From an uncultured Saccharophagus sp. (GTDB lineage: Bacteria; Pseudomonadota; Gammaproteobacteria; Pseudomonadales; Cellvibrionaceae): a stretch of DNA of 40,721 nt. How positions within the stretch are numbered: the first letter of the stretch is position 1; the number at the start of each line of letters is the position of its first letter. The stretch covers positions 1 through 40,721 of the forward strand of contig CAKZUG010000072.1 of assembly GCA_937920545.1 (NCBI GenBank), read 5' to 3'. This document shows, piece after piece, positions 7,485 through 17,100 of this stretch. The position numbers and the translations under genes are program-made. The notes under the pieces were generated by a model, which was not told the origin of the DNA, searched no databases, and worked only from the letters and a program-made list of their open reading frames with translations.

Positions 7485-8468
7485 ATGAACGAAGCGACGC
7501 GAATGCAATACTTAGATGCTATGGGCATCGATATGTTCGTTCCTCGTTTAATCTTACCGGCGGCCAAACTTTCCTCCCAGTGTTTACTTCCTGACGCTCC
7601 TGCATATGAAGAACAGGCTGCCAAACTGGCTAATACAGCACAGGATGGAAGTCAAACATCTACTGTACAGAGTGTCGGGACGCTGCGTGTTTTAGACGCC
7701 CTTCGTGATTCCTCAACAGCTAACCGTGATTCCTCAGTGGATAATAGTGTCGCATTAACGGTGACTAGCGATAACACATTACCTAATAGCTCCTCGTTAC
7801 CTTCAGACGGCATCTCGCCATCGGTTGCGTTAAATACGGCTAAGACACAATCGGCCACTGCAGAAAAGGGCACGGTAGTTAATGCTAGGGTGCCGACATT
7901 ATTGATGCCGGAGCAAGCCGCGCAAGTGCACGAGATAACGAACGGTAACAGGGCTAAGCATGACGCGCCTATTCATAGTGCTGGCGAGTTTTTATCACAG
8001 CCTGCGCAATTCATGTTAAATCTATGGCGTGTCAGCCCGGATATTCTTGTTGTTGATTCCCAGAAAAACATCGAGCCGCTGCCAAAAGAGCAGTTGTTGC
8101 ATAATATTTTGCGGGCTATTTATATTGAGCAACGCCTACCCAAGGCTGATGTGTTGAACTGGCCAATGGTAAAAGGTATGTCAAAGGATAATAGTTGGCA
8201 GTCAGCCCAAGAGATGGTGTCATATTTTTTAGAGGGGCGCTTATATACTTCGCCAGTCAAATATATTTTTATATTTGGTGCGGATGCTCAAAAGGCGATT
8301 TTAAATGCCCAGCCAGAGGACAAAAACGGCTCAATGATGTTAACAGAGCTAGGTTCGAAGGCGTTATACTTTCCAAGTTTAGTTGATATGTTACTTAAAC
8401 CTAAACTTAAAAACGGTGTTTGGCAGGCGTTACATACGCACTACCTTTCAAGTTTGCCTTCGCAATAA
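7485..8468 (+). CDS. Probable divergent DNA polymerase III psi subunit (HolD-like)
   Basis: This gene encodes 327 residues. The N-terminus (MNEATRMQYLDAMGIDMFVPR) resembles the short conserved peptide with which psi subunits bind the clamp loader. Residues 50-165 are low-complexity, rich in Ser, Thr and Ala, and probably disordered. The C-terminal 150 residues look folded: a VSPDILVVDSQ segment, VKYIFIFGADAQKAIL, and a closing L-x-x-P-x-x-K-x-x-VW motif like the end of HolD. Psi bridges the clamp-loader complex to chi and SSB. In Escherichia coli holD precedes rimI, and pseudomonads have an enlarged, poorly conserved psi next to rimI; the same order here supports the call. Similarity to E. 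coli HolD is weak, so the assignment is mixed knowledge and inference. Confidence 0.55.
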   Translation: MNEATRMQYLDAMGIDMFVPRLILPAAKLSSQCLLPDAPAYEEQAAKLANTAQDGSQTSTVQSVGTLRVLDALRDSSTANRDSSVDNSVALTVTSDNTLPNSSSLPSDGISPSVALNTAKTQSATAEKGTVVNARVPTLLMPEQAAQVHEITNGNRAKHDAPIHSAGEFLSQPAQFMLNLWRVSPDILVVDSQKNIEPLPKEQLLHNILRAIYIEQRLPKADVLNWPMVKGMSKDNSWQSAQEMVSYFLEGRLYTSPVKYIFIFGADAQKAILNAQPEDKNGSMMLTELGSKALYFPSLVDMLLKPKLKNGVWQALHTHYLSSLPSQ

Positions 8469-8485
8469 TACAATATAGATTATTT

Positions 8486-8941
8486 ATGATGACTGTTAAC
8501 AGTGCAATATCGCCTTTTACCCAATATGACTTACCAACAATAGTCAGCATCAATGAAGCTTGCGACTCGTTTCCGTGGCGACTGTCACACTTTGAACAGT
8601 CCGTAAGTGCGAAGCATCACTGTGTTTGTGTTAAGGTTAATACGAGTATTATCGGTTTCGCTGTTACTAAAATTAACCCTTTTGAATCAGAGTTACTTCA
8701 GGTAGGTATTTTACCTGAGTATCAAAAACAAGGTTTTGCATCGCGGTTACTCTTATCTGTTATTGATGTGTGTAAAGCGCAGTCTCAGCAACTTTTTTTA
8801 GAGGTGCGTGAATCTAACGTGGCTGCTATTGCTTTATATGAGTCGCTTGAATTCAATTGTGTAGGGCAACGTAATAATTATTATCCTGCAGCGAAAGGGC
8901 GCGAGAACGCATTAATTTTTGCATTAGAGTTAAATATCTAG
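8486..8941 (+). CDS. rimI: Ribosomal protein S18 alanine N-acetyltransferase RimI
   Basis: This GNAT-family acetyltransferase of 151 residues, if the ATG at 8486 is used, modifies the N-terminal alanine of ribosomal protein S18 with acetyl-CoA. Diagnostic features are PWRLSHFEQSV near the N-terminus, the acetyl-CoA loop VGILPEYQKQGFASRLL (Q-x-x-G-x-A), LEVRESNVAAIALYESLEF, and NNYYP near the end. An upstream TTG at 8420 would lengthen it by 22 residues but would overlap the preceding gene by about 50 bases, so the tandem ATG pair at 8486/8489 is preferred. No strong Shine-Dalgarno is visible; translational coupling to the gene 17 bases upstream is plausible. Confidence 0.88.
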   Translation: MMTVNSAISPFTQYDLPTIVSINEACDSFPWRLSHFEQSVSAKHHCVCVKVNTSIIGFAVTKINPFESELLQVGILPEYQKQGFASRLLLSVIDVCKAQSQQLFLEVRESNVAAIALYESLEFNCVGQRNNYYPAAKGRENALIFALELNI

Positions 8942-9190
8942 CGGCCCACTTGCTCACCTAGGTGCACATGTTATCTAGCGTCAATAACCGACAGTTTGCA
9001 GGTGCTTTGGGTTTTTAGTCGTCAGTGCTCGGCGTTATTTGAAGTCAGTTATCACATTACACTACATAGTGTTTTTGAGTCTGATTGCTTTTAAAAACAA
9101 TTTAGGCTAACCAAGTGCAGATAATACATCTTTTGTCTACAATCTAGTTAGTGCTATATACATGCCATCTTATAAATTTTTAAGGCCTTT

Positions 9191-11230
9191 ATGCTTTCCA
9201 CTTCCTCACTAAAATCGTCTATTAGTTATACTCTTGCCCGTATGGTTTTAGTGTCTAGCTGTTTATTTGGTGTGGTTGTTAGTCTAATATTTTTAATTTT
9301 TAACTTTTATAAAATGGAAAACACGTTCAGAGATATACAAACAGAAATTGTAGATATCTCACGTGGTAGCGCGTCCTACGCTGCGTGGACGCTTGATCGA
9401 CAGTTTGCAGACCAAGTAGCGGGCAGTGTTATGTCGCACCCGTATGTCGATTATTTTGAATTGAAGGACGAGGTGGGGAATGTACTGGCTAGGCGTCAGT
9501 CTAGCACCGTTAACTCTTCATACCTTTCTGGATGGGTTGCTCATCAATTTGATCACAGCAAGCTGCTCGTTAACGAGACATTAAGTATGCCTTTTGAAGA
9601 TGATCCGCGTGTTGGTGTGCTCATCGTTCGTTTATCGGCAAATACGGCTGCGCAAGAAATTATTAGTTCCAGTTTATCTATCATGCTTTTTGGTATTTTA
9701 CAGTCGTTCGTTATAGCCTGTATATTTTTATGGATATCGATAAAAAAAATCACACGCCCAATACGTATGTATGCCAATTTTATTGATCATGTCGACCCCA
9801 ACAACCCGGCCTCGGTTAGGTTGGGGCCAAAACCGTATCAGCGTAATAACGAAATTGGCCGTGTCATCCATAAAACTAATGCGCTTTTAGATGAATTGAG
9901 TAAAGCACAGCAAAAATTAAAGCATTTTGCTTGTACCGATACATTGACGCTTCTACCTAATCGCAATGCTATTGTTAGTGCGCTAGATGATGAGATTATC
10001 AATGCCGAGAGCAATCTACATTTGGTTGGGGTACTGTTTTTAGACCTAGACCGTTTCAAAAATATTAATGATTCTTTAGGTCATGATTTTGGCGACAAAC
10101 TGTTGATTGAGGTAGCTGAACGGCTAAGCGGTTGTTTAGATCGTCATAGTTATATTGGTCGGTTAGGTGGTGATGAGTTTTTAATTGTTTTAGGTGGCAT
10201 TCGTCAAAAAAGTGAAATCAATGCTAAGTTGCAACTGATTGAAAACACCTTTAAAAAAGAGTTTTATGTATCGGGCCGCTTGCTCAATACGGGTTGCAGT
10301 ATTGGTGTATCAGTATTCCCACAGGATGGTCATGATAGTAGTGTGTTAATGCGCTGTGCGGATCTAGCTATGTATGAGACAAAATCATCACCTTTTTTCT
10401 GGCGTTTTTATAGCACTGAAATGACAGATATGATTGATGCTAAAATGAAAACAGAGAGCGCGCTGCACGCGGCTCTCGCTAATAATAATTTCATTCTTTA
10501 CTACCAGCCCAAAATGACAGCTTTAACAGATAAAGTGATCGGATGTGAGGCGCTCATACGTTGGAAAAAAGGCCCTGACGCCATATCGGCTGCCGACTTT
10601 ATTGATATTGCCGAAGAAAGCGGCATGATTGTAGAGTTAGGTTATTGGGTGATTGAAGAGGCATGTCAACAGTTATCGAAATGGCAAATCGCAAATGTGG
10701 CAATACCAATATCTATTAATGTATCTGCAAAGCAATTACAGGAAGTTAATTTTGTACAGAGATCTGCAGATATTTTTGAAAAATACCATATTAAGCCCTG
10801 TTTAATTGAGTACGAAATTACAGAAACTGTCATGATGGATAACCTTGACGGTATGATTCTGGTACTGACTCAGCTACGGGATCTGGGAATAAAAATCAGT
10901 ATTGATGATTTTGGTACAGGTTATTCTTCATTGGCATACTTAACGCGCTTACCCGTTGATGCTTTAAAACTGGATCGCGAGTTTGTCTCGGGTGCTCAGC
11001 AGTCCAAGACAGTGATAAAAATGATTTTATCTATGGCGCAGTCTTTAAACCTTGTTACCGTGGCCGAGGGCGTCGAAACACAAGAGCAGCAAGAGTGGTT
11101 AATAGACCATCGTTGTGATTACCTTCAAGGTTATTTCTTCAGTAAGCCGGTTTGCGTTGAAGAGTTCGAAAAGCGTTTTTTGAAAGCAGCACCTAATAAT
11201 ATTACTTACCTGCATAGAATGAAAAACTAG
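9191..11230 (+). CDS. Membrane GGDEF-EAL protein (cyclic-di-GMP turnover)
   Basis: This gene encodes 679 residues. Two transmembrane helices (about 19-40 and 160-183) enclose a periplasmic sensor of about 120 residues, followed by a HAMP-like linker (to about 240). The diguanylate cyclase domain has LDLDRFKNINDSLGHD (284-299) and an intact GGDEF at 326-330. The phosphodiesterase domain has EAL at 453-455, ITETVMMD, DDFGTGYSS (572-580) and AEGVET (625-630), all metal-binding positions expected for activity. It could therefore both make and degrade cyclic-di-GMP. No RxxD inhibitory site is evident before GGDEF. The periplasmic domain recalls LapD-like sensors with a tryptophan/alanine-rich core but is not assigned. 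Its TAG stop lies within the CTAG flanking a MITE. Confidence 0.93.
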   Translation: MLSTSSLKSSISYTLARMVLVSSCLFGVVVSLIFLIFNFYKMENTFRDIQTEIVDISRGSASYAAWTLDRQFADQVAGSVMSHPYVDYFELKDEVGNVLARRQSSTVNSSYLSGWVAHQFDHSKLLVNETLSMPFEDDPRVGVLIVRLSANTAAQEIISSSLSIMLFGILQSFVIACIFLWISIKKITRPIRMYANFIDHVDPNNPASVRLGPKPYQRNNEIGRVIHKTNALLDELSKAQQKLKHFACTDTLTLLPNRNAIVSALDDEIINAESNLHLVGVLFLDLDRFKNINDSLGHDFGDKLLIEVAERLSGCLDRHSYIGRLGGDEFLIVLGGIRQKSEINAKLQLIENTFKKEFYVSGRLLNTGCSIGVSVFPQDGHDSSVLMRCADLAMYETKSSPFFWRFYSTEMTDMIDAKMKTESALHAALANNNFILYYQPKMTALTDKVIGCEALIRWKKGPDAISAADFIDIAEESGMIVELGYWVIEEACQQLSKWQIANVAIPISINVSAKQLQEVNFVQRSADIFEKYHIKPCLIEYEITETVMMDNLDGMILVLTQLRDLGIKISIDDFGTGYSSLAYLTRLPVDALKLDREFVSGAQQSKTVIKMILSMAQSLNLVTVAEGVETQEQQEWLIDHRCDYLQGYFFSKPVCVEEFEKRFLKAAPNNITYLHRMKN

Positions 11231-11497
11231 GGAGCCTTTGATTCACCTCGCGGAATCTCTGGCTTTCAGAAAGTTTTTCTGTTTAGGCGGCTGAGAGATA
11301 CGGGCTGGTTGCCCTTCGAACGAAGTCAACGCAGAGAGGGTAACTTTCTGAAAGCCCCGAAGGGCGCGACCTAGAGCAGTCACTTGCGTTGTTGTCATTT
11401 TTGCTAAGGGCTACGGCCATTAGCTGCAAAAGACGCCTAGCCATTAACCACTCTAGGTCACGCAGAGACGCTACGAGGTTAATCAAAGGTTCCCTTG
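11227..11497. mobile_element. MITE-like element, long copy (263 bp) with CTAG/CTTG flanks
   Basis: The element spans 11231-11493. The left end GGAGCCTTTGATTCACCTCG and the complement of the right end, GGAACCTTTGATTAACCTCG, are terminal inverted repeats matching at 18 of 20 positions. CTAG (11227-11230) lies outside the left end and CTTG (11494-11497) outside the right, consistent with a 4-base target duplication that has since changed by one base. The interior has nested inverted repeats, for example GACCTAGAG near 11369 and CTCTAGGTC near 11452, and no credible gene. A shorter related copy is at 40484-40596 in the opposite orientation. It probably depends on a transposase encoded elsewhere; CTAG targeting resembles some IS5-group elements. 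Confidence 0.75.
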
Positions 11498-12020
11498 CGT
11501 TCTTTTATTGGCCGAGCCCATATTAAACGTGCCTAGCTTCAGCCAGTGTTTTCAGCGAGCCTTAAGGGTGAGTGTTATCCCCTTTCTTTATGACGTCATG
11601 ACACCTTCCAATCTCGTTACCGTTGATCTAACCACTATAACAACGCCATATCTACGTAAATCCTCCCAGCCCATAGATCGTATAGTCATTGCGTGTTTCT
11701 TTATCTATTCATAACGCTTTAATATGATTTTCTTTTCTTTTCTTTTCTTTTCTTTTCTTTTCTTTGACTTGTGTGGTTATGCATTGATATTTTTTACGAT
11801 TGTATGCCTTTAATTTTATTAACTTGTTATGTTAGTGAGTTTTTGTATATAGCGTCACACTACTACCATCGACTTAGTGTTTTTTGTATATTAGAATTAA
11901 TACTTAAGTGTTAGTTTATATGTCTTAATGAAATAAGGGTTGGTTGTTTTTTGATCTTATCTTGTTCGCGACATTATCAGTGCTTAATTATAAATACTAC
12001 AAAACTTAAAGGAAATGAGT
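11498..12020. other. Upstream region of the GH8 gene
   Basis: These are 520 bases between the MITE and the GH8 gene without a credible gene. They hold the TTTTC microsatellite (11728-11765) and AT-rich DNA from about 11800 on that probably contains the GH8 promoter. A reading frame at 11508-11714 has no ribosome site and no recognisable protein. Confidence 0.5.
11728..11765. repeat. TTTTC pentanucleotide microsatellite, seven units
   Basis: Seven uninterrupted TTTTC units run from 11728, with Cs at 11732 and every fifth base to 11762, ending in TTT. It lies about 255 bases upstream of the GH8 start. Perfect short repeats of this kind change length by slippage. Confidence 0.9.
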
Positions 12021-13841
12021 ATGTTTAAGTCTCTTTGTCTAACATCGTTATTGTTAACGAGTGGTTACGCATTCAGTGAATTTGATACCACTCCACCTAA
12101 TAGCGGTGCAATTTCAACCGGTAAATACCGAAGTGTATTTGCTGAAACAAGTCGTTCACAAGCTGAGATAAATGCAAAGCTTGATGGTGCTTACAGTAAA
12201 ATGTTTAGCGGTACTGACGATGAAAAATTATACTTTACCTTAGATAATGACGAATCGTATATTAAAGCTATCGACTCCAATGATGTTCGCTCTGAAGGCA
12301 TGTCTTGGGGTATGACAGTTGCTGTCATGATGGATAAGCAAGACGAATTTGATAAGCTGTGGCGGTTTGCCTACACGCGTATGAGAAACACGTCGGGCCA
12401 ATATGAAGGCACTTACGGTTGGCATGCGCGCGTAACGGATCAGTCGGTACAAATTTTAGACACTGGCCCCGCGCCAGATGGCGAATTATATATGGCGTTT
12501 GCCTTATTTAATGCTGCTGGTCGTTGGGGTAATGGCAGTGGTGTAACTAATTATGAGAAGCATGCAAACGAGCTACTTGTGACACTGAAAACACACTTGA
12601 TGGATAGCGTAGAAAAGCAAATTCTTTTCTCTCCATTTGTTGCTGAGACAACAGACCCGTCTTATCACATTCCTTCTTTTTATGATTTCTTCGCATTAGT
12701 TGCAAAAGATGATAAGAATTATTGGTCTGATGCCGCGAATACTAGCCGTACTTTTTTACAAAACCACTTTAGGCAAACGGATCATGGTTTAGCCTCTTAT
12801 TTGGCTGAGTTTTCAGGCGAACCTAAAACGAATGGTTTACCTGCGGGTTTAGGTAACCCTGGTAATATTTACGAAGCTGATGCATGGCGCGTAGCGATGA
12901 ATATTGGTATAGATGCACACTTGTCAGGTAAAAAAGCATGGCATACTGCCAATATGAACGCGTTATTAGACTTCTTTAAAAATGATGAAGGTCTAAATGC
13001 CAACGGTATTTGTGATATTGGTTATTCACAGAAGTACCAAGTTGACGGTACTGATTACGGAACATGTAATGAGAATAACTGGAGACATGATGTCGGTCAG
13101 ATCGCAACAAATGCAGTTGCAACATTGGCAGTAACAGATGGTGCATTGGCAAAAACATTTATTGATGACTTGTGGTACACCAATTGGCCAACAGGCTTGT
13201 ATCGTTACTACCACGGTAGTTTGTATATGTTAGGTTTATTGCACACCTCTGGTCAATTTAAGTTGTATTTCCCTGAGTCTAGTAATCATTCTGTTGGTTC
13301 CGGTACGAAAAAAACAACGAAGACAAAGATAAAAGCCTTTAAAGACGGTTATGTTCGTGGTGGTTTTTTTGGTGATAGACAATACGGTAAAGAATGGACG
13401 CTTAGAGTACGTAAATCTAACAGCTCTAGTCTTAACGGTGAAAGTCGTGCAGTTGTTGCTTTTGACCGTAGCGAAATAGGCAATAACGGCAAGCGTCATA
13501 TTGTTAAGGCCACATTGCGCTTACGTGTTAAAAGCGTAGACTTGCAATCAAGCTCAGCCACAGCAGGTGTGTTTGCGCTTAATAACAGATGGCAAGAATC
13601 AGGTGAGAAGGGTGCAACATTTAATAGCCTCGATCAGTCAGGCAAAAGGGTTGCGACATTTAAACCATCGAAGCCTGGAACTTGGAAGTATATTGATGTT
13701 ACTGAATACGTAAAGAATGATTCAAACACATCACGTACTGCATTTATGATCCGTAACATTTTGGCCGATAAGCGAAACGGTTGGCAGATAAATGCGAAAG
13801 AATCTAAACATGCACCAGAGCTGATTATTGAATGGCGATAG
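12021..13841 (+). CDS. Secreted GH8 glycoside hydrolase with C-terminal DNRLRE/CBM96-like domain
   Basis: This gene encodes 606 residues from the ATG at 12021; that start has AAAGGA (12008-12013) at a normal spacing, whereas the ATG at 12015 is too close. A signal peptide of about 20 residues precedes the GH8 (alpha6/alpha6) domain. In numbering from the ATG at 12015 it shows SEGMSWGM (93-100, Glu94 probable acid), APDGELYMAFAL, EADAWR (287-292, Asp289 at the second conserved position) and RYYHGSLYMLGLL. GH8 members cut beta-1,4 glycans: cellulose, xylan, chitosan, lichenan, or release xylose from oligoxylans. The APDGE region recalls the oligoxylanase branch, but specificity is unsure. Residues 440-608 form a beta-rich DNRLRE/CBM96-like module ending in APELIIEW, probably carbohydrate-binding. 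A strong terminator follows. Confidence 0.87.
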   Translation: MFKSLCLTSLLLTSGYAFSEFDTTPPNSGAISTGKYRSVFAETSRSQAEINAKLDGAYSKMFSGTDDEKLYFTLDNDESYIKAIDSNDVRSEGMSWGMTVAVMMDKQDEFDKLWRFAYTRMRNTSGQYEGTYGWHARVTDQSVQILDTGPAPDGELYMAFALFNAAGRWGNGSGVTNYEKHANELLVTLKTHLMDSVEKQILFSPFVAETTDPSYHIPSFYDFFALVAKDDKNYWSDAANTSRTFLQNHFRQTDHGLASYLAEFSGEPKTNGLPAGLGNPGNIYEADAWRVAMNIGIDAHLSGKKAWHTANMNALLDFFKNDEGLNANGICDIGYSQKYQVDGTDYGTCNENNWRHDVGQIATNAVATLAVTDGALAKTFIDDLWYTNWPTGLYRYYHGSLYMLGLLHTSGQFKLYFPESSNHSVGSGTKKTTKTKIKAFKDGYVRGGFFGDRQYGKEWTLRVRKSNSSSLNGESRAVVAFDRSEIGNNGKRHIVKATLRLRVKSVDLQSSSATAGVFALNNRWQESGEKGATFNSLDQSGKRVATFKPSKPGTWKYIDVTEYVKNDSNTSRTAFMIRNILADKRNGWQINAKESKHAPELIIEWR

Positions 13842-13850
13842 TGTAAATGC

Positions 13851-13880
13851 AAAAGGGGCTTTTTAGCCCCTTTTTTTTAT
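13851..13880 (+). terminator. Intrinsic terminator of the GH8 gene
   Basis: AAAAGGGGCT and AGCCCCTTTT form a GC-rich hairpin with a short T loop, followed by a run of eight Ts, 10 bases after the GH8 stop. Confidence 0.92.
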
Positions 13881-13908
13881 TCGATGATAACGATTTTGAT
13901 GTCATCAT

Positions 13909-13928
13909 ATTAATCAGAGGTTCCCTAG
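13909..13928. mobile_element. Solitary end of the MITE family
   Basis: TTAATCAGAGGTTCC followed by CTAG (13925-13928) matches the right end of the copy at 40484-40596, including CTAG. No matching left end or interior is present, so this is a leftover of a deleted copy or an isolated end. The rest of 13881-14174 is the dnaE upstream region, with TAAGGT before the dnaE ATG and nothing else recognisable. Confidence 0.55.
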
Positions 13929-14174
13929 CGTACTAGTCCGCATACACTGGCTAAAAACAATATGTTTACCCTTTCTTTTATATACCTCGGTATTACTTCA
14001 TTCCTGTGAACCAATATGGCTATTTATGTAACATAGCTACCAAATAGCGTTATCTTTAGTGCCTCTATCTTTGATGACCAGAGCATGCCATTAGATGTAA
14101 AAAAAACCAAAACTAAAGGTAAAACGTGTATGATTTACCGCTAATTTTGTCGCTTCATTTTTGTAAGGTTTTTT

Positions 14175-17100
14175 ATGTCTGATGCTCGATTTATCCACCT
14201 ACGTACCCGAACTGAATTTTCACTGGTTGACAGTATTGTTAGGGTTAAAGAGCTTGTAAAACGGACAAAAGAATTCAACATGCCAGCCGTTGGCGTGAGT
14301 GATTTTCATAATTATTTTGGATTGGTCAAGTTTTTTAAAGCCGCACAAGGGCAGGGTGTTAAACCTATTTGTGGGTGTGATTTTAGGGTTGCAGGCAAAG
14401 ACGATAACGACAGCTCATCGTTAATAACGCTTTTAGCCATGAACAACAATGGCTATAAAAACATCATCGAGCTTATCTCGCTTAGTTTTCAAAAAGGCCA
14501 AAAGCATGGCGAGCCTTATATTCATGTGTCGTGGTTAGAAGAGTATAGCGATGATGTTATTGCGCTGTCTGGTGCGCGCGAAGGTGAAATTGGTATGCAC
14601 CTACTAGCAGGCCGCGATGCCGATGCCGACACGGCTTTGCAGCGTTTTATGGCCATGTACCCAGATCGATTTTATCTCGAGCTTCAGCGCACAGGCCGCG
14701 AAAACGAAGAGGCCTACCTACATAAAGCCATCGCTCTTGCCGATAAATACAGCGCCCCACTTGTGGCCACTAACGATGTACGCTTTTTAGACAAAACCTT
14801 GTTTGAGGTACACGAAGCCCGTGTATGTATTGGTGAAGGCCGTGCATTGGATGACCCAAGACGTGAGCGCCGTTACAGCGAAGAGCAATACCTGCGCACC
14901 GAGCAAGAAATGCTCGATTTGTTTGCCGATATCCCCGATGCACTCGAAAACACCGTCGAGATCGCCAAGCGCTGCTCTTTAGAAATACAGCTGGGTAAAT
15001 ACTTTTTACCCGAATACCCCATCCCCGATGGCCTTACCGAAAACGCTTTTTTCGAAAAAATATCCTATGAAGGCTTAGAAAACCGTTTAAAAACTATTTT
15101 AGACAAAGACGCCGACGACTACGATGAGCGTCGCCAGCCTTACTTAGATCGTTTGAAGTTTGAGCTCGATATTATTTGCCAAATGGGTTTTCCAGGTTAT
15201 TTCTTAATTGTAATGGACTTTATCCAGTGGGCTAAAGATCAAGATATTCCAGTGGGGCCGGGCCGTGGTTCAGGTGCAGGCTCGCTTGTGGCGTATGTTC
15301 TGGATATTACCGATCTCGACCCACTGCAATACGATTTACTGTTCGAGCGATTTTTGAATCCCGAGCGGGTATCAATGCCCGATTTTGATATCGACTTTTG
15401 CATGGAAAGACGCGATGAAGTCATCAGCTACGTGGCCGATAATTACGGCCGTGATGCTGTCTCGCAAATTATTACGTTTGGTACTATGGCCGCAAAAGCG
15501 GTCGTACGAGACGTGGCCCGGGTGCAGGGGAAATCGTATGGCCTTGCCGATAAACTCTCAAAACTCATACCGCCCGACCCAGGCATGACATTAATGAAAG
15601 CGCATGGTCAAGAAGAAGCGCTACGTGAATTTTTGGATATCGATACCGAAGCTCAAGAAATTTGGGAAACCGCTTTAAAGCTAGAAGGTATTACCCGTAA
15701 CGTGGGTAAGCATGCGGGTGGTGTGGTTATTGCGCCAACCAAACTGACCGATTTCTCGCCTGTTTACTGTGATGAGTCGGGTGCGGGATTAGTGACTCAG
15801 TACGATAAAAATGACGTCGAAGACGCGGGCTTGGTGAAATTCGACTTTTTGGGTTTGCGTACCCTCACCATTATTGATTGGGCCGTCAAAATGATCGACG
15901 TGCAGCGCGCGAAAAGCGGGGAAGCCCCCATTGATATTGCCGCCATACCGTTAGATGATAAACCCACCTTTGAAATGCTCAAACGCGCCGAGACAACCGC
16001 CGTTTTTCAACTTGAATCACGGGGTATGAAAGACCTTATCACGCGCTTAAAACCCGATACCTTAGAAGAAATGATCGCACTGGTGGCGCTCTTTCGGCCG
16101 GGGCCATTGCAGTCGGGCATGGTAGACGACTTTATTAATCGCAAACATGGCCGCGCGCAAGTGGCGTACCCCGATGCAAAATACCAGCATGAATGCTTAA
16201 AACCTATTTTAGAACCCACCTACGGCGTGATTGTTTACCAAGAACAGGTCATGCAAATTGCGCAAGAATTAGCAGGATACTCGCTGGGTGGTGCCGATTT
16301 ATTACGCCGTGCAATGGGTAAGAAAAAGCCCGAAGAGATGGCTAAGCAGCGCGAGACGTTCCAAGATGGTGCCGCATCGCAAGGTATCGACCCGCAGTTA
16401 GCCATTAAAATTTTTGACTTGGTAGAAAAGTTTGCGGGTTACGGGTTTAACAAATCTCACTCGGCAGCATACGCTTTGGTGTCGTACCAAACCGCGTGGT
16501 TAAAAGCGCATTACCCGGCTCACTTTATGGCGGCAACCATGTCGTCTGATATGGATAAAACCGATAAGGTTGTGACGTTTATTGAAGAATGTCGCAACAT
16601 GAAACTCAACCTGCTACCGCCCGATGTGAACCGAGGTGAGTTTCAGTTTACGGTCGATAATGACAACAACGTTATCTATGGTTTAGGTGCGATCAAAGGC
16701 TTAGGCGAAGGCCCCGTGGGCGCGATCATGGCCGCGCGTGAAAACGGCGAACCCTTCAAAGACTTATTTGATTTTTGTGAGCGTGTCGACAGCCAGAAAA
16801 TCAATAAGCGTGCACTTGAAGCGTTAGTGCGTTCGGGTGCTTTTGATAAAATTGGCCCCAATATTGATATTGATTACGACCGCGCCGTGTTGTTTGCCTC
16901 AATACCTGAGGCCGTCAAAGCCGCAGACCAAAGTGCCGCTAACGCTAACGCCGGTATGATGGATTTATTTGGCAATGTGGTACCGCAATCGGATAGCCAG
17001 GACAACGTATACGAAACTGCGAAAAAAACACCGCGTTTACGCTTAAAGGAACGTCTTGATGGCGAGCGAGATACACTTGGCTTGTATCTTACGGGTCACC

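Noticed and set aside
11283-11714. Two short open frames in and after the long MITE copy
   Set aside because: The first lies within the inverted-repeat element, and the second has no start signal; both are unlike proteins.
13026-13499. Minus-strand open frames inside the GH8 gene
   Set aside because: They are complementary shadows of the GH8 coding frame without start signals.
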